From positions 1-64,000 of the forward strand of contig JALOAD010000006.1 in NCBI GenBank assembly GCA_023228995.1: a DNA stretch of 64,000 nucleotides. The letters run 5' to 3'. The notes under the pieces are model-generated. The model saw only the letters and a program-made list of their open reading frames with translations. It was not told the DNA's origin and did not search any database. This DNA comes from Candidatus Muiribacterium halophilum (GTDB lineage: Bacteria; Muiribacteriota; Muiribacteriia; Muiribacteriales; Muiribacteriaceae). Position 1 is the first letter of the stretch. Each line of letters starts with the position of its first letter. Positions 1 to 8,881 of the stretch are shown here, piece by piece. Made by a program: the position numbers and the translations under genes.

Positions 1-125
1 GTAAGAGGGAATTTTACATGGAAGTTAAATTTCATGTGGTCCGATAAATTAATATTTCTTTGATGAAATAATAGGTAATTATAAAGCTAAAGAAGATCCC
101 GGCTCAGAATAGTACCGGGATGACA
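1..125 (+). repeat. 125-bp direct repeat, copy 1 (cut by window edge)
   Basis: Identical by eye to 297-421, giving a period of 296 bp. It includes a hairpin (ACATGGAA at 16-23 with TTTCATGT about 6 nt later) and ends in a CCCGG/CCGGG palindrome. Because the window starts inside the match, the repeat may extend further left. Confidence 0.9.
94..125 (+). repeat. REP-like palindrome (CCCGG...CCGGG)
   Basis: AGATCCCGG, then a 12-nt loop, then CCGGGATGACA. The same element recurs at 390-421 and, in inverse orientation, at 17605-17637 and 28914-28945, with a diverged copy at 37752-37784. It lies between genes in every case, like REP or other short extragenic palindromes. Confidence 0.75.
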
Positions 126-296
126 GAGCTAATGAAGCAATTAAAAATTAAAAATTAATAATTAATAATTAAAAATTGATAATATAAAGTAAGGAGAAAT
201 TTTTTGAATAATGAAATCAAAGAAAATTAATTAAGAGGAACTATGGAGACTGTTACGAAGTATGCAATATACGGATGTATTGCAAAGGCGAACATC

Positions 297-421
297 GTAA
301 GAGGGAATTTTACATGGAAGTTAAATTTCATGTGGTCCGATAAATTAATATTTCTTTGATGAAATAATAGGTAATTATAAAGCTAAAGAAGATCCCGGCT
401 CAGAATAGTACCGGGATGACA
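297..421 (+). repeat. 125-bp direct repeat, copy 2
   Basis: Second identical copy of the sequence at 1-125, separated by a 171-bp unique spacer. A short third piece (CTCAGAATAGTACCGGGATG, 427-446) follows at once, so the terminal palindrome is partly triplicated. Confidence 0.9.
390..421 (+). repeat. REP-like palindrome inside second 125-bp repeat
   Basis: Same sequence as 94-125. A truncated extra copy lacking the left arm follows at 427-450. Confidence 0.75.
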
Positions 422-586
422 AAACTCTCAGAATAGTACCGGGATGACATTTTTTTATATGAAATTACCTTTGGCATGACATTATATTAATTTTTGTTTA
501 TTTAATCAGAAGACTCAATTAGGAAATATAAATCTGTTTTTGAAGCTTTTTATTTGCTTTTTTTTTTTGATGTTGTTATTATGTTG

Positions 587-615
587 TTGAAAATTAAATA
601 ATGTTCTCATATAAA
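587..615 (+). promoter_or_regulatory. Sigma70-type promoter for the pur operon
   Basis: TTGAAA (587-592), a 17-nt spacer and TATAAA (610-615). Transcription would begin near 622, about 40 nt before the riboswitch aptamer, which is the expected arrangement. Confidence 0.7.
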
Positions 616-662
616 CAATATACCTAGCATGATGACACAGTATTAACATTGTAAGAGAACTC

Positions 663-739
663 GAATGTGCGTATAAATCCGCTGATATGGAGTGGAAGTT
701 TCTACCAGATAACCTTAAATTATCTGACTACGGACATTC
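663..739 (+). promoter_or_regulatory. Purine (guanine-type) riboswitch aptamer
   Basis: P1 is GAATGT (663-668) with ACATTC (734-739). P2 is CCGCT/AGTGG around the loop GATATGG. J2/3 contains the conserved GTTTCTACC. P3 is AGATAA/TTATCT around CCTTAAA. J3/1 reads GACTAC. The pyrimidine at the ligand-pairing position is C, as in guanine/hypoxanthine aptamers rather than the U of adenine aptamers. It lies directly before purB and a terminator, which fits feedback control of purine synthesis. Confidence 0.93.
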
Positions 740-780
740 ATCATAAGACTTTTTTATTTTTTTATAAAAAAATAATAAAA

Positions 781-809
781 GCTGGTGGATGTTCACCAGC
801 TTTTTTTTT
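781..809 (+). terminator. Riboswitch-controlled intrinsic terminator
   Basis: GCTGGTG (781-787), a 6-nt loop, CACCAGC (794-800), then nine T. GGATGTTC (787-794) can pair over 8 bp, with wobbles, with GGACATTC (732-739), which contains the 3' strand of P1. That is a classic antiterminator: ligand binding locks P1, frees the terminator and stops transcription before purB. Confidence 0.9.
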
Positions 810-826
810 ATTTAAGGAGGATTATA

Positions 827-2119
827 GTGATTGACAGATATATGACTGAGGATATGAATAAATTATGGAGTGAAAAAGGTAAATTTGAAGCTTTTACAGA
901 AATTGAATTACTTGTATGTGAAGCTTGGAATAAATTTGGGAAAATAAGTGATGAAGATCTCAATGTAATCAAAGAAAAAGCTTGTTTTCAGATTGAAAGA
1001 ATTGATGAAATCGAAAAAATAACAAATCATGATGTAATAGCTTATGTTGAAAATGTAGCTGAAAATATTGGACCTGAAGGAAGATTTATACATAAAGGTT
1101 TAACTTCTTCCGATGTTGTTGATACTGCACTTGCTTTAAGAATGGTTAAATCAGTTAAAATTATCAGTGAAGAACTTGAAAAATTCATTAAACTTTTAAA
1201 AGAAAAAGTAATAGAACATAAAAATACAATATGTCTTGGAAGAACTCATGGAATTGGAGCTGAACCAACAACATTTGCTATGAAACTTGGAATTTTTTAT
1301 GAAGAAGCAAAGAGAAATCTTAAAAGATTAGATGAAGCTTGTGAAAATATTAGAGTTGGTAAACTTTCAGGAGCTGTAGGAACTTATTCAAATATTGATC
1401 CATTTATTGAAAAATATACTTTAAATGCTTTAAATCTTAAAACTTGTGAAATTTCAACTCAGGTAATTCAAAGAGATAGAATTGCTCATGTAATGTTTGT
1501 ACTTTCTTTAATCGGTGCTGGAATTGAAAAAATCGCTCTTGAAATAAGACATTTACAGAGAACAGAAGTCAGAGAAGTTCAGGAAGGATTCAGAAAAGGT
1601 CAAAAAGGAAGTTCTGCAATGCCGCATAAAAAAAACCCTATACTTTCGGAAAGACTTTGCGGTATGTCAAGACTTCTTAGAGCAAACCTTTCAACTTCTT
1701 TAGAAAATATTGCTTTATGGCATGAAAGAGATATATCTCACTCATCTGTTGAGAGAGTTACAATACCAGATTGTTTTCATTTAACACATTATATGCTTAA
1801 AAAATCAATAAATCTAATATCTGAACTTGTGGTCAACAAAGATAGAATGCTACAAAATATTGAAAATATGAATGGTTTAATTTTTTCACAAAAAATAATG
1901 CTTTCAATTATTGATAAAGGAGTGGCTAGAGATAAAGCTTATGTTATGGTTCAAAGAAATGCTTTAAAATCATGGGAAGATAATTCAAAATTAATTGATA
2001 ATATGAAAAATGATAAAGAAATAATGGATCTTTTTACACAAAAAGAACTTGAAGATAAGTTTAATCTTAATGATTATATTAAAAATATAGATTATGTATA
2101 TGAAAAAATGGGGGTTTAA
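827..2119 (+). CDS. purB: Adenylosuccinate lyase
   Basis: Catalyses two purine steps: SAICAR to AICAR plus fumarate, and adenylosuccinate to AMP plus fumarate. The fumarate-lyase signature GSSAMPHKKNP lies around residues 261-271, and the N-terminus MIDRYMTEDMNKLW matches the family's usual start. I chose GTG 827 because AAGGAGG (814-820) sits 6 nt before it. An upstream in-frame GTG at 785 lies inside the riboswitch terminator hairpin and is rejected. Length (430 aa) is normal for the short bacterial form. It is the first gene of the operon, which differs from the usual Firmicute order where purE leads, and it is directly under the guanine riboswitch. Confidence 0.95.
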   Translation: MIDRYMTEDMNKLWSEKGKFEAFTEIELLVCEAWNKFGKISDEDLNVIKEKACFQIERIDEIEKITNHDVIAYVENVAENIGPEGRFIHKGLTSSDVVDTALALRMVKSVKIISEELEKFIKLLKEKVIEHKNTICLGRTHGIGAEPTTFAMKLGIFYEEAKRNLKRLDEACENIRVGKLSGAVGTYSNIDPFIEKYTLNALNLKTCEISTQVIQRDRIAHVMFVLSLIGAGIEKIALEIRHLQRTEVREVQEGFRKGQKGSSAMPHKKNPILSERLCGMSRLLRANLSTSLENIALWHERDISHSSVERVTIPDCFHLTHYMLKKSINLISELVVNKDRMLQNIENMNGLIFSQKIMLSIIDKGVARDKAYVMVQRNALKSWEDNSKLIDNMKNDKEIMDLFTQKELEDKFNLNDYIKNIDYVYEKMGV

Positions 2120-2857
2120 ATGAGTGATCTTACTTTAATTTATGAAGGAAAAGCTAAAACTCTTTATCAAGGTCCAGCTTCAGATGAAATATTTATTTAC
2201 TTTAAGGATGATACAACTGCATTTAATGGCGAAAAAAAAGAGATAATTACTCAAAAAGGTGAGATAAACTTTCAGATTTCAAGACTTATTTTTAAATATC
2301 TTGAAAAAAATGGAGTTAAAACTCATTATTTAAAACCAGTTGATGAAAGAACAATTCTTGCAAAAAAACTCGATATAATTCCTGTTGAATTTGTTATTAG
2401 AAATATTGCAGCAGGTTCAGTTCTTAAAAGAATTCCTGTAAAACAAGGATTTGAATTTAAATCTCCAATAATAGAGTATTTTTATAAATCTGATGAAATG
2501 GGCGATCCTATGATAAATCCATATCATATAGAAGCATGTAATTTATGTTCAATGGAAAATCTTATGACAATTACAGAAAAAACTTTTAGAGTGAATCATC
2601 TATTAAAATCACTTTTTGATAAATGTGGAATTATTCTTGTAGATTTTAAATTAGAATTTGGAATAGATTCACAAAATAATATTATGCTTGGAGATGAGAT
2701 TTCGCCTGATTCATGCAGGTTATGGGATAAAGTAACAAAAGAAGTTCTTGATAAAGATGTTTTTAGGAAAGGAAATGGCAATATTGTTGATAAATATAAA
2801 AAAGTTCTTGAAAGACTTCAGGAGGAGCTTAATGATAAAAGTCAGAGTTTATGTTGA
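2120..2857 (+). CDS. purC: SAICAR synthase
   Basis: Joins CAIR and aspartate using ATP to give SAICAR. The opening LIYEGKAKTLY and the segments EFVIRNIAAGS and GDEISPDSCRLWD are the family's ATP- and substrate-binding signatures. At 245 aa it has normal length. The ATG follows the purB stop immediately, with GGGGG a few bases before it, so the two are translationally linked. Its last 26 bases overlap the start of purS. Confidence 0.95.
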   Translation: MSDLTLIYEGKAKTLYQGPASDEIFIYFKDDTTAFNGEKKEIITQKGEINFQISRLIFKYLEKNGVKTHYLKPVDERTILAKKLDIIPVEFVIRNIAAGSVLKRIPVKQGFEFKSPIIEYFYKSDEMGDPMINPYHIEACNLCSMENLMTITEKTFRVNHLLKSLFDKCGIILVDFKLEFGIDSQNNIMLGDEISPDSCRLWDKVTKEVLDKDVFRKGNGNIVDKYKKVLERLQEELNDKSQSLC

Positions 2858-3077
2858 GCACAAAAAAGGTATTGTAGATCCACAAGGTAAAGCTATAAAA
2901 CTTGGCCTTGAAAATCTAGGTTTTTTAGATATTGCAAATGTATTAACAGGAAAGACTATAGATGTTGATTTTAAACATGATAATACTCAAAAAGCTCTTG
3001 AAGATACAAAAAATATGTGTGAAAAAATGCTTTCAAATCCAAATATGGAGAATTATAGAATTGAAAAGATTAATTAA
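2832..3077 (+). CDS. purS: FGAM synthase subunit PurS
   Basis: Small 81-aa subunit that bridges PurQ and PurL in the FGAM synthase complex of Bacillus-type organisms. The start MIKVRVYVEHKKGIVDPQG is typical, and AGGAGGAG (2820-2827) lies just before ATG 2832. A longer in-frame reading back to 2748 lies wholly inside purC and has no ribosome site. Position between purC and purQ is the usual one. The 26-nt overlap with purC suggests translational coupling. Confidence 0.92.
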   Translation: MIKVRVYVEHKKGIVDPQGKAIKLGLENLGFLDIANVLTGKTIDVDFKHDNTQKALEDTKNMCEKMLSNPNMENYRIEKIN

Positions 3078-3097
3078 ATAATGCACAAGGAGGCTTT

Positions 3098-3784
3098 ATG
3101 AAGGCAGGTGTGATCAGGTTCGCCGGATCAAACTGTGACTTTGATGCTTATAATGTGTTAAAAGATGTCTTTAAATTTAAAACTGATTTTTTGTGGCATA
3201 AAGAAAATATAAAAGAAAAATACGATATTATTATTCTACCCGGAGGATTCTCCTACGGTGATTATCTTAGACCTGGAGCTATAGCAAGGTTTTCAAAAGT
3301 AATGGAAGATGTTCAAAAACACCTTTTACAAGGAAGATTGATAATTGGAATTTGCAATGGATTTCAAATATTATGTGAAGCTCAAATGTTACCAGGTGTT
3401 CTTATGCGAAATAAAAATATGAAATTTATATGTTCTAAACAAAATCTTAAAGTTGAAAACTCAGAATTATCAAAAAAAATCGGAAAAAATATAATTAATA
3501 TGCCAATTGCTCATGCAGATGGTAATTATTTTGCAGATAATAATGTTTTAGAGAAACTTTCAGAACAAAACAGAATAATTCTTAAATATTCAGACCAAAA
3601 TGGTAATACTGATAGAATTTATAATCCTAATGGTTCTTCTAATAATATTGCTGGAATAATGAATGAAAGTAAAAATGTATTCGGCACAATGCCTCATCCT
3701 GAAAGAGCATGCGATGATTTTAATTCTATAAATGATGGCAAACTTTTTCTTGAATCAATATTTGAATTATACGGGAGGTTTTGA
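3098..3784 (+). CDS. purQ: FGAM synthase glutaminase subunit PurQ
   Basis: Class I glutamine amidotransferase that supplies ammonia to PurL for conversion of FGAR to FGAM. The nucleophile is Cys86 in GICNGFQIL, and the His-Glu pair of the triad is in PHPER (H200, E202). An AAGGAGG site precedes ATG 3098. At 228 aa it has the standard length of the free-standing subunit. Its TGA overlaps the purL ATG by one base. Confidence 0.95.
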   Translation: MKAGVIRFAGSNCDFDAYNVLKDVFKFKTDFLWHKENIKEKYDIIILPGGFSYGDYLRPGAIARFSKVMEDVQKHLLQGRLIIGICNGFQILCEAQMLPGVLMRNKNMKFICSKQNLKVENSELSKKIGKNIINMPIAHADGNYFADNNVLEKLSEQNRIILKYSDQNGNTDRIYNPNGSSNNIAGIMNESKNVFGTMPHPERACDDFNSINDGKLFLESIFELYGRF

Positions 3785-5952
3785 TGAATAATTCTGCTGA
3801 TTACATAAAAATGGGTTTAACACATAGTGAATGGCAGTTAATAACAAAAAAACTCGGAAGAATTCCAAATAGAACAGAAACAGGAATTATATCTGTTATG
3901 TGGTCTGAACATTGTTCTTATAAAAACTCAAGAATACATTTAAAAAGATTTCCTGTAAAAGGAGATTGTATTCTTCAAGGACCTGGAGAAAATGCAGGAA
4001 TTGTAGATTTTGGCGATGATATTGCAATTACATTTAAAATTGAAAGTCATAATCATCCATCTGCTGTAGAACCTTATGAAGGAGCTGCAACCGGTGTTGG
4101 TGGAATTTTAAGAGATATTTTTACAATGGGAGCAAGACCAATAGCTGTTATGGATTCTTTAAGATTTGGCAATATGGATAATCCAAAAAATCGACATATT
4201 TTTGAAGGTGTAATAAGTGGAATATCAGGTTATGGAAATTGTGTTGGTATTCCAACTGTTGGAGGAGAAACATATTTTGATGAATGTTATAATGAAAATC
4301 CACTTGTAAATGTTCTTGCTTGTGGAGTTATGAAAAAAAATGATATTAGAAAAGGAATAGCACAAGGTAAAGATAATCCAGTTTATATAGTTGGTTCATC
4401 TACTGGTAGAGATGGAATACATGGAGCTACTTTTGCATCAGATGAACTTTCTGATAATTCAATAGATGATCGTTCATCTGTTCAGGCAGGAGATCCTTTT
4501 GGTGAAAAAATGGTTATGGAAGCTTGTCTTGAACTTTATAAATATGATTATATAATTGGTATTCAAGATATGGGAGCAGCTGGAATTACATGCTCAACAT
4601 TTGAAATGTCACATCGTGGAAATGCAGGAATGGAAATTGAACTTTCATTAGTTCCTCAAAGAGAATTAAATATGGATTCCTATGATATAATGCTATCAGA
4701 ATCTCAAGAAAGAATGCTTGTTGTAGTTAAACCTGAATATGAAAAAGAATTTATTGAAATATTTCAAAAATGGGATGTTCATGTTGAAAAAATCGGAAAA
4801 GTCATAGATGAAAAAATAGTAAAAGTATTTCATAATGGCAAGCTTGAAGCTTGTCTTCCTGTTGATTTTGTAGTTGATGGATTTCCAGTTTATAATAGAG
4901 AGTATAAAATTCCTGAATATATTAAAAATATTAATTCTAAAAACAATTTTATAAATATATTAGAAGGTGATTTTAGTGAAAGTTTCAAAAAAATGCTTGG
5001 TTCACCCAATATAATAAGTAAAAAAAATATATGGACTCAATATGATTATGAAGTTGGGTTAAGAACTATTGTAAAACCTGGAAAAGCAGATGCTTCAGTA
5101 CTTAAATTAAAAGAAAGTTCAAAACTTGTTGCTTTATCAACTGATTGTAATTCAAGATATTGTTATATAAATCCATTTATTGGAGCAGAAAGAGCTGTTT
5201 TGGAAAGTGCCAGAAATATTATTTGTACGGGTGGAAAACCACTTGCTATAACAGATGGGCTTAATTTTGGGAATCCAATGGATGCTGAGGTTTTCTGGCA
5301 ATTTAAATATTGTATTGATGGCATTATTAATGCTTGTGAAAACTTAAATACTCCAGTTACTGGTGGAAATGTTAGTTTTTATAATCAAAATAAAAATAAA
5401 GCAATTTATCCAACTCCTATAATTGGAATGCTTGGTATTGTTGATAAAATAGAAAATATCAAAACTCTTGAGTTTTCTAAAGGTAAAAAAATCGGAATGC
5501 TAGGAAAAAGTGATAATAATATAGGTGGTTCAGAATTTCTCAAAGTTATATATCAAAAAGTTTTAGGACCTCTTACTAATATTGATTGGGATTATGAAAA
5601 AAAACTTAACAACTTTATACTTGAAAATCTTAAAATGTTCAGCTCGCTTCATGATGTTTCAGACGGTGGTCTTGCTATAGCACTTTTTGAAAGTGCATAT
5701 TATGGTAAAACAGGTATAAAAGTTAATATAGAAACAGATAATAATATAGAAAAAACAATGTTTTCTGAGACTTCTGGAAGAGTTATATTCTGTGCTGATA
5801 ATGAGAATTTTGAGAGTTTGAGAAAACTTTCACAAACAAAAAATATTCCATTTACAGAACTTGGAATTTGTGAAGGAGATAATTTTAAAATAAACAATTT
5901 TGAATTTAATATGAAAGAAATTTCTAAAATATTCGAAAGAGGTATTTTATGA
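3784..5952 (+). CDS. purL: FGAM synthase large subunit PurL
   Basis: ATP-dependent amidation of FGAR to FGAM with ammonia from PurQ. At 722 aa it is the small PurL type that works with PurS and PurQ, unlike the roughly 1300-aa single-chain enzyme of Gammaproteobacteria. Recognisable segments include [30 protein letters not shown] and a second AIRS-like half ([19 protein letters not shown]). ATG 3784 is preferred over TTG 3781 because GGGAGG (3773-3778) is better spaced. It is coupled to purQ (TGATG) and to purF (ATGA). Confidence 0.95.
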   Translation: MNNSADYIKMGLTHSEWQLITKKLGRIPNRTETGIISVMWSEHCSYKNSRIHLKRFPVKGDCILQGPGENAGIVDFGDDIAITFKIESHNHPSAVEPYEGAATGVGGILRDIFTMGARPIAVMDSLRFGNMDNPKNRHIFEGVISGISGYGNCVGIPTVGGETYFDECYNENPLVNVLACGVMKKNDIRKGIAQGKDNPVYIVGSSTGRDGIHGATFASDELSDNSIDDRSSVQAGDPFGEKMVMEACLELYKYDYIIGIQDMGAAGITCSTFEMSHRGNAGMEIELSLVPQRELNMDSYDIMLSESQERMLVVVKPEYEKEFIEIFQKWDVHVEKIGKVIDEKIVKVFHNGKLEACLPVDFVVDGFPVYNREYKIPEYIKNINSKNNFINILEGDFSESFKKMLGSPNIISKKNIWTQYDYEVGLRTIVKPGKADASVLKLKESSKLVALSTDCNSRYCYINPFIGAERAVLESARNIICTGGKPLAITDGLNFGNPMDAEVFWQFKYCIDGIINACENLNTPVTGGNVSFYNQNKNKAIYPTPIIGMLGIVDKIENIKTLEFSKGKKIGMLGKSDNNIGGSEFLKVIYQKVLGPLTNIDWDYEKKLNNFILENLKMFSSLHDVSDGGLAIALFESAYYGKTGIKVNIETDNNIEKTMFSETSGRVIFCADNENFESLRKLSQTKNIPFTELGICEGDNFKINNFEFNMKEISKIFERGIL

Positions 5953-7283
5953 AAGATGAATGTGGAGTTTTTGGAATATGTTCAGATAAAGAAGAAAGAA
6001 TAGGAAATATAGTTTATTTTGGAATTTATGCTCTTCAACACAGAGGTCAAGAAAGTGCTGGAATAGCTGTAAGTGATAAAAATAATAAAATCAGTTTTTA
6101 TAAAAACACAGGTCTTGTAAGTGAAGTTTTTAATCAAGAAATACTTTCAAAACTTCAAGGAATATCAGCAATTGGTCATGTAAGATATTCTACTTCAGGA
6201 GGTAAATTTACAATTGATAATGCTCAACCGCTTATATCTTCTTTTAAATATGGAATGGTTGCGCTTGCACATAATGGAAATATAACAAATGCAGCAAAAT
6301 TAAAAAAACAACTTGAAAATTCAGGAGCAATATTTAGATCGGATTCTGATAGTGAAGTACTTTTACATCTTATTGCAAAAAATAAATCAGATGATTTTAT
6401 TGAAGCTTTAAAACAAGAAGCTCATAAACTTGAAGGAGCTTTTTCAATTATTATTCTTTATAACAATAAAATAATAGCATTTAAAGACAAAAACTCAATA
6501 AGACCATTATGTATTGGAAAACTTGGTAATAGATATGCAATATCTTCTGAATCCTGTGCTTTTGATATGATAGATGCTGTATTTATAAGAGAAATAAATG
6601 AAGGTGAGATAATTGTAATTGAAAAAGACAAAATAATATCAGAAATTTATATAAAAAAAAGTGAAAGGAAATTTTGTGCTTTTGAACATATATATTTTTC
6701 AAGACCAGACTCGGTTTTTTTTGAAAAATCAGTACATTTATCAAGAAAAGAAATGGGAAGAAAACTTGCTGAACATTTCCCAGTAAATGCTGATGTTGTC
6801 ATTCCAGTACCAGATTCTGGAATTTCATGTGCATTAGGTTATAGTGAATATTCAAAAATCCCTTATGATAAAGGTATTATTAGAAATCATTATATAGGCA
6901 GGACTTTTATTCAACCAATTCAGGAATTAAGAAATATAAAAGTCAAGATGAAACTCAATCCAATATTTCATGTTATAAATGGCAAAAAAATTGTTCTTGT
7001 TGATGATTCAATAGTTAGAGGAACTACTTCTAAAAAGCTAGTTAGTCTTTTAAAAAATGCAGGAGCAGCAGAAGTACATTTGAGAATAAGTTGTCCAATG
7101 ATTGTAAAACCATGTAAACTCGGCATTGATACTCCAAGTACAGAAGAACTTATAGCATGCAGAATGAATAAAAATCAAATTAGAGATTATCTTAAAGCAG
7201 ATTCAATAGAATTTCTAGAATTACCATATTTAAAACAATGTCTTGGTCAAAAAGGTTATTGTTATAAATGTTTTACACCTTAA
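5949..7283 (+). CDS. purF: Amidophosphoribosyltransferase
   Basis: First committed step: PRPP plus glutamine to phosphoribosylamine. The N-terminal nucleophile is Cys5 after a four-residue propeptide (MKDE), followed by GVFGI and [11 protein letters not shown]. The PRPP loop [13 protein letters not shown] lies near residues 349-361. C-terminal cysteines in [11 protein letters not shown] resemble the [4Fe-4S] ligands of Bacillus-type enzymes, so cluster-dependent stability is likely. At 444 aa it is slightly short but complete. ATGA overlap with purL. Confidence 0.95.
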   Translation: MKDECGVFGICSDKEERIGNIVYFGIYALQHRGQESAGIAVSDKNNKISFYKNTGLVSEVFNQEILSKLQGISAIGHVRYSTSGGKFTIDNAQPLISSFKYGMVALAHNGNITNAAKLKKQLENSGAIFRSDSDSEVLLHLIAKNKSDDFIEALKQEAHKLEGAFSIIILYNNKIIAFKDKNSIRPLCIGKLGNRYAISSESCAFDMIDAVFIREINEGEIIVIEKDKIISEIYIKKSERKFCAFEHIYFSRPDSVFFEKSVHLSRKEMGRKLAEHFPVNADVVIPVPDSGISCALGYSEYSKIPYDKGIIRNHYIGRTFIQPIQELRNIKVKMKLNPIFHVINGKKIVLVDDSIVRGTTSKKLVSLLKNAGAAEVHLRISCPMIVKPCKLGIDTPSTEELIACRMNKNQIRDYLKADSIEFLELPYLKQCLGQKGYCYKCFTP

Positions 7284-7297
7284 TTTGGAGGTTATAT

Positions 7298-8305
7298 ATG
7301 TTAGAAAATCTTACTTATGAAAAATCAGGTGTTAGTATTAAAACTGGAGAACAAACAGTAAAAGATATTAAAGATATAGTAAAATCAACATTTATACCGG
7401 GTGTTTTATCAGAAATTGGAGGATTTTCTGGACTTTTTGAACTTGGCCAATACAAAAATCCAATACTTGTTTCAGGAACTGATGGTGTTGGAACAAAACT
7501 TAAAATAGCAATAGAAAGTGGAATATATAATACAATTGGAATTGATGCAGTAGCAATGTGTGTAAATGACATTATTGTAAATGGAGCTAAACCATTATTT
7601 TTTCTTGATTATATAGCATTAGGGAAATTAGAAAAAGAAAGTTTCAAAACAATAATACAAGGAATTGCTCAAGGTTGTAAATTAGCAAATTGTGCATTAA
7701 TAGGCGGAGAAACTGCTGAAATGCCAGATATGTATAAAGATAATGATTTTGATATTGCAGGTTTTGCAGTAGGAGTTGTTGAAAAAGATGAATTAATAGA
7801 TAATACTAAAGTTAAATCAGGAGATAATATAATAATTATACCTTCAAATGGATTACATTCAAACGGATTTTCACTTGTAAGAAATCTATTTTTTAAAACA
7901 CTAAAAATGAAAAATCAAGATTATATTGAAGAATTTGGAGTAAGTCTTGTAGAAGAATTATTAAAACCAACAAAAATATATACAAAAGAAGTTTTACAAT
8001 CTGTAAAAAATGGCGGAGTAAATGCAATGGCACATATTACAGGTGGAGGAATTGCAGGAAATCTAGCTAGAGTTTTGCCAAAAAATGTATCAGCAGTTAT
8101 AGAAAAAAAACAAATTCCAAAACTCCCAATATTTGAATATATGAAAAAATATATAAATGAAAAGGAAATGTATAAAGTTTTTAATATGGGAGCTGGTTTT
8201 ATAATTATAGCAGATGAATTAAACACTTTAAAAATTGCAAAAATAACAAAAGGAATTATCGCAGGTAAAATTGTGAAAGGTTCAGGTGAGGTTAATATTG
8301 TGTAA
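7298..8305 (+). CDS. purM: AIR synthase (FGAM cyclo-ligase)
   Basis: Closes the imidazole ring: FGAM plus ATP gives AIR. Family signatures include GTDGVGTKLKIA, DAVAMCVNDI, GGETAEMP and HITGGGIAGNLARVLP. ATG 7298 is chosen because TTGGAGG (7285-7291) precedes it and MLENLTYEKSGV is the usual N-terminus. An upstream in-frame start at 7268 lies within purF. 335 aa, normal length. Its 3' end overlaps purN. Confidence 0.95.
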   Translation: MLENLTYEKSGVSIKTGEQTVKDIKDIVKSTFIPGVLSEIGGFSGLFELGQYKNPILVSGTDGVGTKLKIAIESGIYNTIGIDAVAMCVNDIIVNGAKPLFFLDYIALGKLEKESFKTIIQGIAQGCKLANCALIGGETAEMPDMYKDNDFDIAGFAVGVVEKDELIDNTKVKSGDNIIIIPSNGLHSNGFSLVRNLFFKTLKMKNQDYIEEFGVSLVEELLKPTKIYTKEVLQSVKNGGVNAMAHITGGGIAGNLARVLPKNVSAVIEKKQIPKLPIFEYMKKYINEKEMYKVFNMGAGFIIIADELNTLKIAKITKGIIAGKIVKGSGEVNIV

Positions 8306-8855
8306 AAAAACTGTAATTCTCGTTTCCGGCAGAGGTTCTAATATGGTTAATATTATACAAAAAGTCAAAAATAAAGAATTAAAACTTGATATAATCGCAA
8401 TAATATCAAATAAAATAAACCCAGAAGCTTTTCACAAAGCAGAAGATTTCAATATTTCTGTAATTTATCTTGGTTCAAAATCAGAAGAATTCGAGCAGAG
8501 ACTAGGTGAATTTATATATGAAAAACAAATAGAATTAATAATACTTGCAGGTTTTATGAAAATTTTATCAAAAGAATTTGTCAGAAAGTTTCCAAAAAAA
8601 ATAGTAAATATACATCCATCATATTTACCAGAATTTCCAGGATTAAATGCACAAAAAAAAGCTTGGGAAAGTCAAGCAGAAAAAACAGGAGTTACAGTAC
8701 ATTATGTTGATGAAGGAGTTGATACAGGAAAGATAATATATCAAGAAAGATTCAAAATCGACAGAAAACTTAATTTTGATACATTTACACAAAAATTACT
8801 TGAATTTGAACATATAATATATATAAAAGCACTGAAGAAAATGTTAAATTTTTAG
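8298..8855 (+). CDS. purN: GAR formyltransferase
   Basis: Transfers a formyl group from 10-formyl-THF to GAR. Opening CKKTVILVSGRGSN binds the phosphate. VNIHPSYLPEFPG carries the catalytic Asn-His pair, and DEGVDTG carries the conserved Asp. TTG 8298 is preferred because GGTGAGG (8284-8290) is spaced 7 nt before it and the N-terminus then has family length (185 aa). GTG 8286, which adds four residues, remains possible. Either start overlaps the purM stop, so coupling is likely. Confidence 0.92.
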   Translation: MCKKTVILVSGRGSNMVNIIQKVKNKELKLDIIAIISNKINPEAFHKAEDFNISVIYLGSKSEEFEQRLGEFIYEKQIELIILAGFMKILSKEFVRKFPKKIVNIHPSYLPEFPGLNAQKKAWESQAEKTGVTVHYVDEGVDTGKIIYQERFKIDRKLNFDTFTQKLLEFEHIIYIKALKKMLNF

Positions 8856-8881
8856 AATTTGATTAAAAACTGGAGGTGATT

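Larger units (their letters stand above)
1..586. other. Non-coding repeat-bearing leader region
   Basis: No credible coding sequence is seen here. The stretch contains two copies of a 125-bp direct repeat, three REP-like palindrome copies and an A/T-rich spacer with runs of TTAATAATTA-like sequence (about 136-178). Within the spacer, TGCAATA and TATTGCA (about 263-287) could form a hairpin. The 451-586 part is plain AT-rich sequence in which I see nothing further. Confidence 0.7.

Noticed and set aside
1-421. CRISPR array
   Set aside because: Only two copies, each 125 bp with one 171-bp spacer. Size and number do not fit, and no cas genes are present.
785-826. In-frame GTG 785 as purB start
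   Set aside because: It lies inside the terminator hairpin and has no ribosome site. AAGGAGG before GTG 827 and the family N-terminus favour 827.
7315-7572. Minus-strand reading frame within purM, and similar long antisense frames across other genes
   Set aside because: These mirror real genes in AT-rich DNA, are low-complexity (F/I/S/L-rich) and lack ribosome sites.
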